From Catellatospora tritici (GTDB taxonomy: Bacteria > Actinomycetota > Actinomycetes > Mycobacteriales > Micromonosporaceae): a DNA stretch of 64,000 bases. Below, in pieces: positions 32,832 through 42,379 of this stretch. The stretch is from NCBI RefSeq assembly GCF_019083965.1, contig NZ_JAHRCY010000018.1, forward strand, positions 62,001 to 126,000, written 5' to 3'. The notes beneath the pieces were generated by a model that worked only from the letters and a program-made list of their open reading frames with translations, was not told the origin of the DNA and ran no database searches. The translations under genes and the position numbers were made by a program. The first letter of the stretch is position 1; every line of letters begins with the position of its first letter.

Positions 32832-35800
32832 ATGTCCCGATCCCGGCAACCCCTGCGGCGCCTGGCATTACTCGCCGCCGTGAGCCTCGTCGCCAGCGCC
32901 GCCGCCACCGCCGTGGCCGCCCCCGCGCACGCGGCGAACCTCAACCTCACCCAGTACGTCAACCCGTACATCGGCACCGACGACAGCAACTCGCCGAACC
33001 CGGTCGGCGGCGGCGCGGGCGGCAGCACCGTCCCCGGCCCGGTCCTGCCGTTCGGCATGGTGCAGTTCAGCCCGGACACCCCGACCGCCTCCCCGTCGGG
33101 CTACCGGTTCAGTGACAGCCAGATCCAGGAGTTCAGCCTCACCCACTTCAACGGGGCGGGCTGCTCCAACAACGAGGACATCGGCATCCTGCCGATCACC
33201 GGCGCGCTGGGCACCTCGCCCGGCACCGCGTGGACCAACTACCAGGCCACGCAGGTCAAGGGCAGCGAGATCGCGCAGGCCGGGTACTACAAGGCGGTGC
33301 TGTCGACGTACGGCAACACCGCGGCGGAGCTGACCGCCACCACCCGTACCACCATGATGAAGGTGACCTACCCGGCCACCACCAGCGCCCGCGTGCTGAT
33401 CAACACCAGCCGCAGCGCCACCGGCAACCGCAGCGGCTCGATCAGCATCAGCGGCTCGAACGTCACCGGCCAGGTCACCGCGGGCGGCTTCTGCGGCTCG
33501 TCGAAGACGTACCAGATCTACTTCGCGATGGCGTTCGACCGGGCCCCCAGCGGCGTGGGCACCTGGAACGGCGGCACCATCACCGCCGGGTCGACCTCCA
33601 CCAGCGGTACCAACACCGGCGGCTACCTGACCTTCGACACCAGCTCCAACGCGGTGGTGCAGGTCAAGACCGCGATCTCGTTCGTGAGCATCGCCAACGC
33701 GCAGGCCAACCTGTCGGCGGAGAACTTCGGCTGGGACTTCGCCTCGGTGCGCACCGCGGCCGACACGGCGTGGAACAACATCCTCAACCGGGTGCAGGCC
33801 ACCGGCGGCAGCGCCACCGACCTGCAGAAGTTCTACACCGCGCTCTACCACGTGCTGCAGAACCCGAACATCGCCAGCGACACCAACGGGCAGTACCGCG
33901 GCTTCGACAACGCGGTGCACAGCGCCTCGCACCCGGTGTACCAGAACTACTCCGGCTGGGACATCTACCGCTCCTGGGCGGCCCTGGTGGCGCTGATCGC
34001 GCCCACCGAGGCCAGTGACATCGCCAAGTCCATGGTGCTCGACGGCCAGCAGGGCGGCCTGCTGCCAAAGTGGTCGCAGCAGAACCAGGAGGACTTCATC
34101 ATGAACGGCGACCCGGGCCCGATCGTGGTCGCCAGCCTGTACGCGTTCGGCGCCCGCTCGTTCGACACCGCCGCCGCGCTCACCCTGATGAACAACAGCT
34201 CCAACGGCGGCACCGCCCAGGGCAGCGCCATCCGCGGCCGCCAGGGCGAGTACACCAGCCAGCACTTCATCGACGAGGACCCGTCCGACTCGCTGGAGTA
34301 CTCGGCGTCGGACTTCGCGGTGGCCCAGTTCGCCCAGGCGATGGGGGACACGGCGAAGTACAACACGTACATGCAGCGGGCCCAGTGGTGGGCCAACGTG
34401 TTCAGCCCAGAGTCGCAGTACATCCACCGGCGCAACGCCGACAACAGCTGGACCTGGCCGCTGGACCCGGCCAGCCCGTCGGGCTACACCGAGGGCAACG
34501 CCGCGCAGTACACCTGGATGACCACGTACAACTACGGCAGCCTGATCGCGCTGATGGGCGGCCCGCAGACCGCCGCGCAGCGCCTGGACCACCACTTCAC
34601 CCAGCTCAACGGTGGCCTGAGCCTGCCGTACTTCTACATCGGCAACGAGCCCGAGCACAGCGTGCCGTGGGCGTACAACTACGCGCAGAAGCCGGCCGGC
34701 ACGTCTTCGGCGGTGCGCCGGGTGATGACCGAGTCGTTCACCACCGGCGCGGGCGGCCTGCCCGGCAACGACGACCTCGGCGCCACCTCGGCCTGGTACG
34801 TCTGGGGCGCCCTGGGCATGTACCCGCCCACCCCGGGCGCGGACGTGCTCGCCCTGCACGGCCCGCTGTTCCCGTCGATCCTGATCCAGCGCTCGGCGGG
34901 CAACATCCAGATCAACGCCACCAACGCGGGCAGCGGCAACCAGTACGTCCAGTCGTTCTCCCGCAACGGCACCGCCAGCAGCAAGAACTTCCTGCGCTAC
35001 CCGGACGTCGCGGCCGGGGCCACGCTGCAGTTCACCATGGGCTCCAGCGCGAGCTCGTGGGGCACTGGCGCGTCCGACGTGCCGCCGTCGTTCAACGACG
35101 GCTGGAGCGCCCCGGCGCCCGCCCCGGCCCTGGGCACCAACCTGGCCGCGGGCAAGGCGACGACCGGTTCGGCCGCCTGCGGCACCGCCGAAGGCCCGGA
35201 GAAGGCCGTCGACAGCTCGCTGACCAACAACAGCAAGTTCTGCACCAGCGCCGCCACCAAGTTCCTCCAGGTGGACCTCGGCTCGACGCAGAACGTGTCG
35301 TCGTTCGTGGTCAAGCACGCGGCGCTGGGCGGTGAGCAGAGCGGCTGGAACACCGGTGCGTTCAACATCCAGACCAGCACCGACGGGTCGACCTGGACCA
35401 CGCGGGCCACGGTCTCGGGCAACCGCACCAGCCGCACGTACCACCCGATCGGCACGGTCGGCGCGCGCTACCTGCGGCTGAACATCACTACCCCGGCCAA
35501 CGACGGCAACGGCGCCGCGCGCGTCTACGAGTTCGAGGCCTACGGCCCCGGCGCAGGCCCCGTGAACGTGGCGCTGAACAAGACCGCCACCGCCGACTCG
35601 TCCTGCAACGCCAACGAGGGCCCGGCCAAGGCCGTCAACGGCACCTGGACCGGGGGCAACACCGACAAGTGGTGCTCACTGGGCACCAGCAAGTTCTGGC
35701 AGGTGGACCTGGGCGGGTCGTTCCCGGTCAGCTCGATCGTCATCCGGCACGCCGGGGCGGGCGGGGAGAACACGGCCTGGAACACCAAGGACTTCAACCT

Positions 35801-35978
35801 GCAGGTGTCGTCCGACGGCAGCAGCTGGACCACGGTGGCCACGGTCACCGGGAACACGGCCAGCACCACCACGCACGCGGTCAGCGCCACCGGCCGCTAT
35901 GTACGGCTGAACATCTCGGCGCCGACGTCCACCACCGACAACGCCGCCCGCATCTACGAGGTCGAGGTCTACTCCTGA
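32832..35978 (+). CDS. Secreted GH92 alpha-mannosidase with two C-terminal F5/8 type C (CBM32-like) domains
   Basis: 1048 residues. A signal peptide (about 1-36) leads to a GH92 catalytic region (about 40-760): NPYIGTDDSNSPNPVGGG, PFGMVQFSPDT, SGWDIYRSWA, NEPEHSVPWAYNY and GNDDLGATSAWYVWGALGMYP. Two discoidin-type domains of about 135 residues follow (each with NLA or NVALN, WQVDLG or LQVDLG, YLRLNI or YVRLNI). GH92 enzymes are calcium-dependent exo-alpha-mannosidases. It would release mannose from glycans outside the cell. Regulation by the LacI protein at 37102 is likely through the shared operator. Codon 13 is a rare TTA. Confidence 0.92.
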   Translation: MSRSRQPLRRLALLAAVSLVASAAATAVAAPAHAANLNLTQYVNPYIGTDDSNSPNPVGGGAGGSTVPGPVLPFGMVQFSPDTPTASPSGYRFSDSQIQEFSLTHFNGAGCSNNEDIGILPITGALGTSPGTAWTNYQATQVKGSEIAQAGYYKAVLSTYGNTAAELTATTRTTMMKVTYPATTSARVLINTSRSATGNRSGSISISGSNVTGQVTAGGFCGSSKTYQIYFAMAFDRAPSGVGTWNGGTITAGSTSTSGTNTGGYLTFDTSSNAVVQVKTAISFVSIANAQANLSAENFGWDFASVRTAADTAWNNILNRVQATGGSATDLQKFYTALYHVLQNPNIASDTNGQYRGFDNAVHSASHPVYQNYSGWDIYRSWAALVALIAPTEASDIAKSMVLDGQQGGLLPKWSQQNQEDFIMNGDPGPIVVASLYAFGARSFDTAAALTLMNNSSNGGTAQGSAIRGRQGEYTSQHFIDEDPSDSLEYSASDFAVAQFAQAMGDTAKYNTYMQRAQWWANVFSPESQYIHRRNADNSWTWPLDPASPSGYTEGNAAQYTWMTTYNYGSLIALMGGPQTAAQRLDHHFTQLNGGLSLPYFYIGNEPEHSVPWAYNYAQKPAGTSSAVRRVMTESFTTGAGGLPGNDDLGATSAWYVWGALGMYPPTPGADVLALHGPLFPSILIQRSAGNIQINATNAGSGNQYVQSFSRNGTASSKNFLRYPDVAAGATLQFTMGSSASSWGTGASDVPPSFNDGWSAPAPAPALGTNLAAGKATTGSAACGTAEGPEKAVDSSLTNNSKFCTSAATKFLQVDLGSTQNVSSFVVKHAALGGEQSGWNTGAFNIQTSTDGSTWTTRATVSGNRTSRTYHPIGTVGARYLRLNITTPANDGNGAARVYEFEAYGPGAGPVNVALNKTATADSSCNANEGPAKAVNGTWTGGNTDKWCSLGTSKFWQVDLGGSFPVSSIVIRHAGAGGENTAWNTKDFNLQVSSDGSSWTTVATVTGNTASTTTHAVSATGRYVRLNISAPTSTTDNAARIYEVEVYS

Positions 35979-35994
35979 TCTCGGCGGGCTGAAC

Positions 35995-36025
35995 GCGGGG
36001 TCGCCGCCTGGTGCGGCGACCCCGC
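35995..36025. terminator. Bidirectional hairpin between GH92 and ROK genes
   Basis: A 13-bp perfect stem (GCGGGGTCGCCGC and complement, 5-base loop) lies in the 52-bp gap between the two convergent stop codons. Confidence 0.85.
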
Positions 36026-36030
36026 CTTGG

Positions 36031-37005
36031 TCAGGACCAGTAGGTATCCCGCTCGTGGATGAGCGCGGCCGCGCCGATGAGCCCTGCCGAGCCGCCGAGC
36101 TGGGCCGTCTGCAGGCCGATGCCGCGCAGGAAGCCCATCCGGCCGAAGTGGTCCAGCCCGGCGCGCAGCGACGGAAACAGCAGATCGGCCGATTCGGCCA
36201 CGCCGCCGCCGATCACCACCTGGCTGAGCTCGCACATTGCCGCCGCCGACACGATCCCGGCCGCCAGCGCCCGCCCCGCCCGTTCGTAGGCGGCGACCGC
36301 CACCGGGTCCCCGGCGCGGGCCGCGTCGGCCAGGTCGCGGGCGGTGCCCGCACCGATCGCGTGCCAGCCCTCGCGCAGCGCGTACCGGACCATGCTCGGG
36401 CCGCTGGACAGCGCCTCGACGCAGCCCTGCCCGCCGCACGGGCACGGCTCGCCGTCCAGGTCGACCACCATGTGGCCGACGTGGGCGGCGTTGCCGCCGA
36501 CGCCCAGGAACGGCCGCCCGCCGTGGATCATCCCGCCGCCCACGCCGGTGGAGACCACCAGCACCAGCAGGTCGTCGTGGCCGCGCCCGGCGCCGCGCCA
36601 GTGCTCGCCGATGGCCGCGCACGCCCCGTCGCCCGCCAGCCGCACCGGCACCCCCGGCACCGCCTCGCGCAACCGGTCCACCAGCGGAAAGCCCCGCCAG
36701 GCGTGGATGTTGACGGGGCTGATGGTCGCGCCGACCAGGTCGAACGGGCCCGCGGTGCTGGCGCCCACGCCGACGATGGGCCGGTCCCCGGCCGCGTCGA
36801 CCATGCGCTTGACCAGGTCGGCCAGGGCGGCCCAGACCTGCTCGGCGGCGCCGGGCCCGGGGCCGGGTTGCGGCGTCGCGATGCGGTCGGCCAGCACCAC
36901 CACCCCGTCCGCTCCGATCAAGGCCGCGGCCAACTTGGTTCCGCCGATGTCCACGGCGAGGGCGAGCGTCGAGGGATCGGCGCTGTCAACGGCGGTGTCA
37001 GTCAT
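36031..37005 (-). CDS. ROK-family sugar kinase
   Basis: A 324-residue kinase. The ATP-binding DIGGTK motif is near residue 20, and the catalytic GDG-A segment (LAGDGACAAIGE) near 125. The ROK zinc signature is HVGHMVVDLDGEPCPCGGQGCVE, in which the His and the CxCGxxGCxE cysteines bind zinc. It phosphorylates a hexose, plausibly mannose or glucose given its neighbours, but ROK substrate choice cannot be read from sequence. The ATG at 37005 follows AGGAG. It is divergent from the LacI gene, with the operator between them. Confidence 0.9.
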   Translation of the reverse strand: MTDTAVDSADPSTLALAVDIGGTKLAAALIGADGVVVLADRIATPQPGPGPGAAEQVWAALADLVKRMVDAAGDRPIVGVGASTAGPFDLVGATISPVNIHAWRGFPLVDRLREAVPGVPVRLAGDGACAAIGEHWRGAGRGHDDLLVLVVSTGVGGGMIHGGRPFLGVGGNAAHVGHMVVDLDGEPCPCGGQGCVEALSSGPSMVRYALREGWHAIGAGTARDLADAARAGDPVAVAAYERAGRALAAGIVSAAAMCELSQVVIGGGVAESADLLFPSLRAGLDHFGRMGFLRGIGLQTAQLGGSAGLIGAAALIHERDTYWS

Positions 37006-37042
37006 GAAGTCTCCTGGAAGGAAATCTTGTCCAGCAGAGTAT

Positions 37043-37054
37043 GACAACGTTGTC
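37043..37054. promoter_or_regulatory. LacI-type operator palindrome shared by ROK kinase and LacI gene
   Basis: GACAACGTTGTC, identical to the site at 32798-32809, lies in the 96-bp gap between the two divergent genes, 38 bp from the ROK ATG and 48 bp from the regulator GTG. The central CG of the palindrome is characteristic of LacI-family sites. Confidence 0.8.
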
Positions 37055-37101
37055 CGGGTCGCGTACACCCACAAGCCCACTACCGAGTACCGTTTTCTGC
37101 C

Positions 37102-38124
37102 GTGACCACTCACAGCGGAACCGGAGCGGGCCGGGCGGGACGGCGCCCGACCATGGTCGACGTCGCGAAACAGGCCGGCGTCAGCCTCAAGACCGTGTCC
37201 CGCGTGATCAACGGCGAGCCACACGTGCAGCGGGCCCTGGCCGACCGGGTGCTCGCCGTCGCCGCCGAACTCGGCTTCCAGCGCAACCACATGGCCAGCG
37301 CGCTGCGCGCCGGCCGGGCCAGCGCCACCATCGGCCTGCTGATCGAGGAACTGGCCAACCCGTTCTACTCCACCATCGCCCATGTCGCCGCCGAGATCGC
37401 CCGCGAGCGCGACACGCTGCTGCTGTCGGCCAGCTCCGAGGAGGATCCGGCCCGCGAGGAGCAGTTGCTGCGCGACCTGTGCTCGCGCCGCGTCGACGGC
37501 CTGCTCGTCGTGCCGACCCACGGCGACCACGGCTACCTGCGCCCGCAGGTGGAGCTGGGCATCCCGGTCGTGTTCCTGGACCGCCCCGGCATCGGGCTGT
37601 CCGCCGACGCGGTGCTGCTGGACAACCGCGGCGGCGCCCGCGCGGGCATGGCCCGGCTGCTGGCGGCCGGACACCAGCGGGTCGGCGTCCTGCTCGACTC
37701 CACCGGCGTGCACACCATGAGCGAACGGTTGGCGGGCGCGCGCGAGGCCCTGGCCGAGGCGGGGGTACGCGACGACCCGGCGCTGGTCCGCGACGGCGTA
37801 CGCGACCCCGCGGGCTCGGCGGCCGCGGTCGCCGAGATGCTGGAGCGCCGCGACCCGCCGACGGCCTTCCTGGCGCTGAACAACCGCATCACCGTGGGCG
37901 CGGTGCAGGAGCTGTGGCGGCGGGGGAGCGCGGCCGGTCTGGTCGGGTTCGACGACTTCGAGCTGTCGCACCTGATGCCTCGACCGCTGACGGTCATCTC
38001 GTACGACACCCGCGAGCTGGCCCGGCAGGCCACCCAGCTGCTGTTCGCCCGCATCGACGGCGACCGCACCGCCCCCCGCACCATCGTCCTGCCCACCGAA
38101 CTCATCGACCGCGGCCTGGCCTGA
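37102..38124 (+). CDS. LacI-family transcriptional regulator
   Basis: 340 residues, starting with GTG. The HTH (TMVDVAKQAGVSLKTVSRVI) and hinge helix region (RNHMASALRAGRA) are followed by a periplasmic-binding-like effector domain (IGLLIEELANPFYS, GLVGFDDFE). It most likely represses the GH92 mannosidase, the ROK kinase and itself through the two identical palindromes. A free mannoside or mannose derivative is a reasonable guess for the inducer. That guess rests only on the GH92 neighbour. Confidence 0.92.
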   Translation: MTTHSGTGAGRAGRRPTMVDVAKQAGVSLKTVSRVINGEPHVQRALADRVLAVAAELGFQRNHMASALRAGRASATIGLLIEELANPFYSTIAHVAAEIARERDTLLLSASSEEDPAREEQLLRDLCSRRVDGLLVVPTHGDHGYLRPQVELGIPVVFLDRPGIGLSADAVLLDNRGGARAGMARLLAAGHQRVGVLLDSTGVHTMSERLAGAREALAEAGVRDDPALVRDGVRDPAGSAAAVAEMLERRDPPTAFLALNNRITVGAVQELWRRGSAAGLVGFDDFELSHLMPRPLTVISYDTRELARQATQLLFARIDGDRTAPRTIVLPTELIDRGLA

Positions 38125-38156
38125 GCCCGCCCGCCGCGGCGGCGGCGGTCGATGAT

Positions 38157-38217
38157 GCAGTTTCACGAAAACTGCCCGAAAATCAGCTCAGATTCGTGCA
38201 CTTTCCCTGAAAACTGC
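38157..38217. repeat. Double-hairpin palindromic repeat, copy 2 (diverged)
   Basis: The left arm GCAGTTTCACGAAAACTGC (38157-38175) and right arm GCACTTTCCCTGAAAACTGC (38198-38217) each fold on themselves and partly on each other. The copy lies 33 bp after the LacI stop and upstream of the acyltransferase gene. Confidence 0.75.
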
Positions 38218-38358
38218 ACCCAGCCCGCACCCGGCAGGTCGTGACTTTGGTGGTGGGGCTGCCGTGGATTAGCATGACCGCCGCTGCCCGGCAGCTCCTG
38301 CACACCCCTGCACCAAGACCGGGACGGTCCGCCGCCCGGGTCGTAAGGAACCCAGCTC

Positions 38359-39537
38359 ATGAGCACCGCCACGGGCGTCACCGCCGATGCCACCGTCGAA
38401 CTTCCCCGCGTCGTCGGGCCGGTCCAGCACCGGTCGCCGGCAGAGCAGTCGGCGCGGCCCGGCCGGGAGGGCGGTGGTGACCGGTTGCGGGCGCTCGACG
38501 GGCTGCGCTGGCTGGCCGCGCTGTCGGTGGTCGCGTACCACTATCTGGCCTTCGGTCGCAAGACCGGCGCCTGGGGCGTGCGCCCGGCCGAGATCTTCCC
38601 GGTGCTGAGCCAGCCCGCGTCGTACGGCTGGCTCGGGGTTCAGGTCTTCTTCCTGATCAGCGGTTTCGTGATCTGCATGTCGGCGTGGGGGCGCGGGGTG
38701 TCGCACTTCTTCGTCTCGCGCGCCTCGCGGCTCTACCCGGCCTACTGGGTCTCGGTCCTCCTGATCACCGCGGTGGTGACGCTGTGGCCGGTCGTCGTCG
38801 AGCCGCGCACGGCCCGCGAGGTGCTGGTGAACCTGACCATGCTGCAGACGCCGCTGGGCGCCCCGCACGTGGACGGCCTCTACTGGACGCTCTGGGTCGA
38901 GCTCGTCTTCTACCTGCTGTTCTCGGTCCTGGTGTGGCGCGGCCTGACCTACCGCAGGGTGCTCGGGTTCTGCATGATCTGGACCGTGGCGGCGGTGCTG
39001 CTGCCCGCCCTGAAGATGCCACTGGTGAACACGCTGGTGATGCGCGACTACGCGCCGTACTTCGTGGCCGGGATCGTCTGCTACCTGATCCACCGGTTCG
39101 GGCCGTCCCCGCTGCTGTGGGGCGTCCTCGGCGTCAACTGGATCATCGCGGTGTACCGGATGTATCCAGAGCAGGCGGAGCACGTACGGGTGATGGGCGG
39201 CACGACGCCGGCGGCGACCTGGCCCGCCCTGCTCATCATCACCGGCGCGTTCGCCCTGGTCGCCGCCATCGCGCTCGGCTGGTTCAGCTGGGCCCGCTGG
39301 CGCTGGCTCACCACGCTGGGCGCCCTGACCTACCCCACCTACCTGCTGCACGAGTATCCGGGCTGGACCGCGTTCCGGCTGCTGGTGGGCGAACTGCCGC
39401 CGCTGCTGATCGTCGCCCTGGTCTTCACCGGCGTCATCGTGCTGGCCTGGGTGGTGCACCGCTACTTCGAACGGCCCGCCTCCCGGCTGATGCGCCGCAG
39501 CCTGAACCAGGCCTTCGCCCGGATACCGCAGGCGTGA
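38359..39537 (+). CDS. Acyltransferase-3 family membrane protein (OafA/YrhL-like)
   Basis: 392 residues with about 10 hydrophobic helices. It opens with a 35-residue hydrophilic stretch, then LRALDGLRWLAALSVVAYHY, the RxxR/H-containing first helix typical of the family. GWLGVQVFFLISGFVI near residue 90 and YWTLWVELVFYLLF near 175 follow. Such enzymes O-acylate surface polysaccharides or glycolipids. No sugar biosynthesis genes are directly beside it, so the acceptor is unknown. Confidence 0.88.
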   Translation: MSTATGVTADATVELPRVVGPVQHRSPAEQSARPGREGGGDRLRALDGLRWLAALSVVAYHYLAFGRKTGAWGVRPAEIFPVLSQPASYGWLGVQVFFLISGFVICMSAWGRGVSHFFVSRASRLYPAYWVSVLLITAVVTLWPVVVEPRTAREVLVNLTMLQTPLGAPHVDGLYWTLWVELVFYLLFSVLVWRGLTYRRVLGFCMIWTVAAVLLPALKMPLVNTLVMRDYAPYFVAGIVCYLIHRFGPSPLLWGVLGVNWIIAVYRMYPEQAEHVRVMGGTTPAATWPALLIITGAFALVAAIALGWFSWARWRWLTTLGALTYPTYLLHEYPGWTAFRLLVGELPPLLIVALVFTGVIVLAWVVHRYFERPASRLMRRSLNQAFARIPQA

Positions 39538-39606
39538 AACGCGGGATGCCGCAGGCCTGAAGCCCGGTCGGGCGGGCGGCCGCCGGGGGCGCCTACGCTG
39601 TCGGCC

Positions 39607-39942
39607 ATGCGGGTGATCGAGAACGCTGGGCGCTGGAGCGCGCCGGCCGCCGGGTCGGCCAACGACTGGACGGAGCACTTCGCCAACGACGACCTGTCGG
39701 TCGGGACGTACTGCATTCCGGCGGGTGGGGTCGACGACCAGTCGCCGCACACCGAGGACGAGATCTACGTGGTCACCGCGGGTCGGGCCCGCATCACGAC
39801 GCCGTCGGGCGACGCCGAGGTCGGGCCCGGGTCGGTGATCTTCGTACCGGCGCACGAGCCACACCGCTTCGTCGACGTCACCGAGGACCTGGCTCTGCTG
39901 GTGCTGTTCGCCCCCGCCTACGGCCGCAGGCGGGGGCAGTGA
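39607..39942 (+). CDS. Small cupin-domain protein
   Basis: 111 residues forming one cupin barrel: motif 1 SPHTEDEIYVVTAGRARI and motif 2 GSVIFVPAHEPHRFVDVTED. The metal ligands would be His, Glu and a later His. Function unknown. It ends 4 bp from the convergent membrane protein gene. Confidence 0.82.
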   Translation: MRVIENAGRWSAPAAGSANDWTEHFANDDLSVGTYCIPAGGVDDQSPHTEDEIYVVTAGRARITTPSGDAEVGPGSVIFVPAHEPHRFVDVTEDLALLVLFAPAYGRRRGQ

Positions 39943-39946
39943 ACAC

Positions 39947-42379
39947 CTAGGACTTCAGCTCGGTGACCGTCACCTCGGTCTCGTCGTCGGGCGGGCCGCC
40001 CTGCACCGGCACGTCCGGCACCTCGGGCGCGGGCAGCTCGGCCAGCGCCTTGGCCATGTCGTCCACGCCCTGCCACATCGCCGGGTCGTCCCAGTAACCG
40101 GTGTGGCGGCGGGCCAGCGGCCGCGGTTGGCCGTAGATGTACCAGCAGGTGCCCGGGTCGGGCAGCACGACGTCCACGTTGGCCGGGATCAGCGGGTCGA
40201 GCGCGAGGCCGCCGATGAAGTCGGTCTCGTACGCGTAGTTGCGCCACACCCTGACCCGCGACTGCAGCCCGCGCAGCACCCCGTCGCCGAAGTAGGCCGG
40301 GAACGCCCAGCCGTACAGCGTGCGCAGCGGCGAGCCGAAGGTGGCCAGTGAGAACAGGCCACCGGCGGGCAGGTTGTCCGGCTGCAGCAGGGCCGCCGCC
40401 GCGATGACGGTGCCCTGGCTGTGCGCGGCGACGACGACCCGACCGCCGCTGGTGTGCAGCCGCCACAGCCGCCGCTGCAGCTCGGGCACGGCCCGCTCGG
40501 CGTACGACGGCGGGGCGAGCGGGTGGTAGGCGCGCGGCCAGAACGTGGAGATGTCCCACAGCACGCCGATGCGCCGACGGCTGGCCAGGTTGGTCCAGCC
40601 GCGCCGCAGCAGCAGCACCACCAGCACCGGCAGCGCCGCCGCCAGGTACGTGCCGACGGTGACCGTCCACTGGGTGCCCCAGGGCAGCTCGTGGAAGTAC
40701 CAGTAGCGGATCTGGATCGCCACCAGCAGGATCAGGCCGACTGCCGCCATCGAGGTGAGCAGCCGGTCGATGTGCCGGGCCATGCCCGCGATCTTGCGGG
40801 CGCGCACCACTCCGGCGGTCCACCGGGTGGCGCCCGCGCCCTCCACCGCGCTGTCGTACCAGCCCTGCTCGGCGGTGGGCCGGGGGTAGCGCTTCTCGTC
40901 GAGGTAGAACGCCAGCGTCTCCTTGCGCCGCGGGCTGTCCAGGCCCGCCCGCCAGTAGGAGACCAGCTCGTACACCACGAAGACGGCGATCAGCGCCAGT
41001 GGGGGAAGGGTGAGGTACTGGTGCAGCGTGGCGACGATCGGGTACACGTACAGCGTGTCGTGATCGACGGCGAGGCCGGGCAGCAGCAGCCGCGAGGAGA
41101 CCTCGGCGAACACGTCGATCACCCGCAGCATCGCGCCCAGCAGCACCGCGTTGAGCAGCGCGATGCTGACGGCGAGCACCACGAACGGGCCGTAGATGAA
41201 GAACGTGCCCTTGCGCCAGCCGCCCAGCAGCGACGAGACCAGCACCAGGCCCAGCGAGCCGAACAGGCCGATGAAGCCCGCGTTGATGGAGTTGCGCATG
41301 CCGGGCAGGTAGCTCCACTGGGTCGCCGTGTCCACGCTGGGCTGCAGCACCGCGAAGACGGCCGCGGCCACCAGCGCCGCCGCCGCGACGACCAGCAGCG
41401 TGCCGGTGAGCACCCGGTGTACGCCGTCGACGGCGGTGACGAGCAGGGCGCCCAAAACCGCGCCGCCGCCGAGAATCAGCGCCGCCGTCCACCACTGCTC
41501 CTGCGCGAAGTCGACCCCGGCCTCGTGCCCGATGGTGTGCGCGGTGTGCACCAGCACCAGCGCGATCCAGCCCGCCGCCGCGGCGACGTGTGCGCAGCCC
41601 TGGTCGAACGCGCTGCGGCGACCGTCCCAGAAGCCGCGGTCGGCCAGGCCCCGGCGCGGCTGGGCGGCGCTGACCGCCTCCCGCGCCGGCTCCTGCCCGG
41701 CCAGGAACGGGGGCTTGATCTCCTCGTACCGGCTGATGGTGCGCAGGGTGAGGATGGCCAGCCCCACGATGACCAGCAGCGGCAGGATCGCGCCGATGGC
41801 GACCCGCTGGGCCGGATGCGCGGCCAGCACCGGATCACGCAGCCAGCTCAGCAGCCAGATCTGGCCCGCGCAGTCGTCGCGGGCGCCGCACTGGTAGCCG
41901 ATCAGCTCCATCGAGGCGAGCGCGGTGATCAGCACGACGTTGACGGTGATGCCGAGCGCGGTCCAGCGCACCGCCGTCCGGTGCAGCCGGAACAGGAATC
42001 CGTTGCGGTGGGTGCGCGGCGAGCACATCCAACCGGCCAGATTGGCCAGTGCGAACGGCAGCAGCAGCAACCACAGCACACGCGAGCCGCTGCGCGAGGT
42101 CAGCCCGCCCCACGAGTACGCCTCGATGTGGCGGCTCGGCTGGTCGCGCTCGGGGTCGGGTGGTGTGGCCGGACGGGCGGGCAGGTCGGCGGTGCGGTAG
42201 AACCCGGCGATGCGGTCGCCGGAGACCTGCTGCGGGGCGAGGTCGCCGAGCAGGTCCTCGGCGGTGGTGCCGCCCACGCCGTGCAGGCGCAGCTCGGTCA
42301 CCCCGCCCAGGTCGACAGGGGGTGGGATCAGGCCCGACGGGCGACCCACGGGTGAGGAGCCGTAACGCGGCACAGGCAT
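39947..42379 (-). CDS. Large membrane protein with alpha/beta-hydrolase-like serine motif
   Basis: 810 residues. The N-terminus (TELRLHGVGGTTAEDLL) resembles the first strand and oxyanion loop of lipases. Several transmembrane segments follow (LWLLLLPFALANLAGWM; ILPLLVIVGLAIL; a block near 270-420 and another near 520-590). A soluble C-terminal part has VVVAAHSQGTVIAAAALL near residue 655, an HSQG nucleophile elbow. It may be a membrane-embedded lipase/esterase; Asp and His partners cannot be assigned safely. Similar integral membrane proteins are common in actinobacteria without known function. ATG 42379 is chosen because upstream frame runs into repeats. Confidence 0.7.
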   Translation of the reverse strand: MPVPRYGSSPVGRPSGLIPPPVDLGGVTELRLHGVGGTTAEDLLGDLAPQQVSGDRIAGFYRTADLPARPATPPDPERDQPSRHIEAYSWGGLTSRSGSRVLWLLLLPFALANLAGWMCSPRTHRNGFLFRLHRTAVRWTALGITVNVVLITALASMELIGYQCGARDDCAGQIWLLSWLRDPVLAAHPAQRVAIGAILPLLVIVGLAILTLRTISRYEEIKPPFLAGQEPAREAVSAAQPRRGLADRGFWDGRRSAFDQGCAHVAAAAGWIALVLVHTAHTIGHEAGVDFAQEQWWTAALILGGGAVLGALLVTAVDGVHRVLTGTLLVVAAAALVAAAVFAVLQPSVDTATQWSYLPGMRNSINAGFIGLFGSLGLVLVSSLLGGWRKGTFFIYGPFVVLAVSIALLNAVLLGAMLRVIDVFAEVSSRLLLPGLAVDHDTLYVYPIVATLHQYLTLPPLALIAVFVVYELVSYWRAGLDSPRRKETLAFYLDEKRYPRPTAEQGWYDSAVEGAGATRWTAGVVRARKIAGMARHIDRLLTSMAAVGLILLVAIQIRYWYFHELPWGTQWTVTVGTYLAAALPVLVVLLLRRGWTNLASRRRIGVLWDISTFWPRAYHPLAPPSYAERAVPELQRRLWRLHTSGGRVVVAAHSQGTVIAAAALLQPDNLPAGGLFSLATFGSPLRTLYGWAFPAYFGDGVLRGLQSRVRVWRNYAYETDFIGGLALDPLIPANVDVVLPDPGTCWYIYGQPRPLARRHTGYWDDPAMWQGVDDMAKALAELPAPEVPDVPVQGGPPDDETEVTVTELKS

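Noticed and set aside
39520..39560. Short imperfect duplication at the acyltransferase 3' end (ATACCGCAGGCGTGAA and a similar copy)
   Set aside because: It is about 16 bp, imperfect and probably a small slippage event without consequence.
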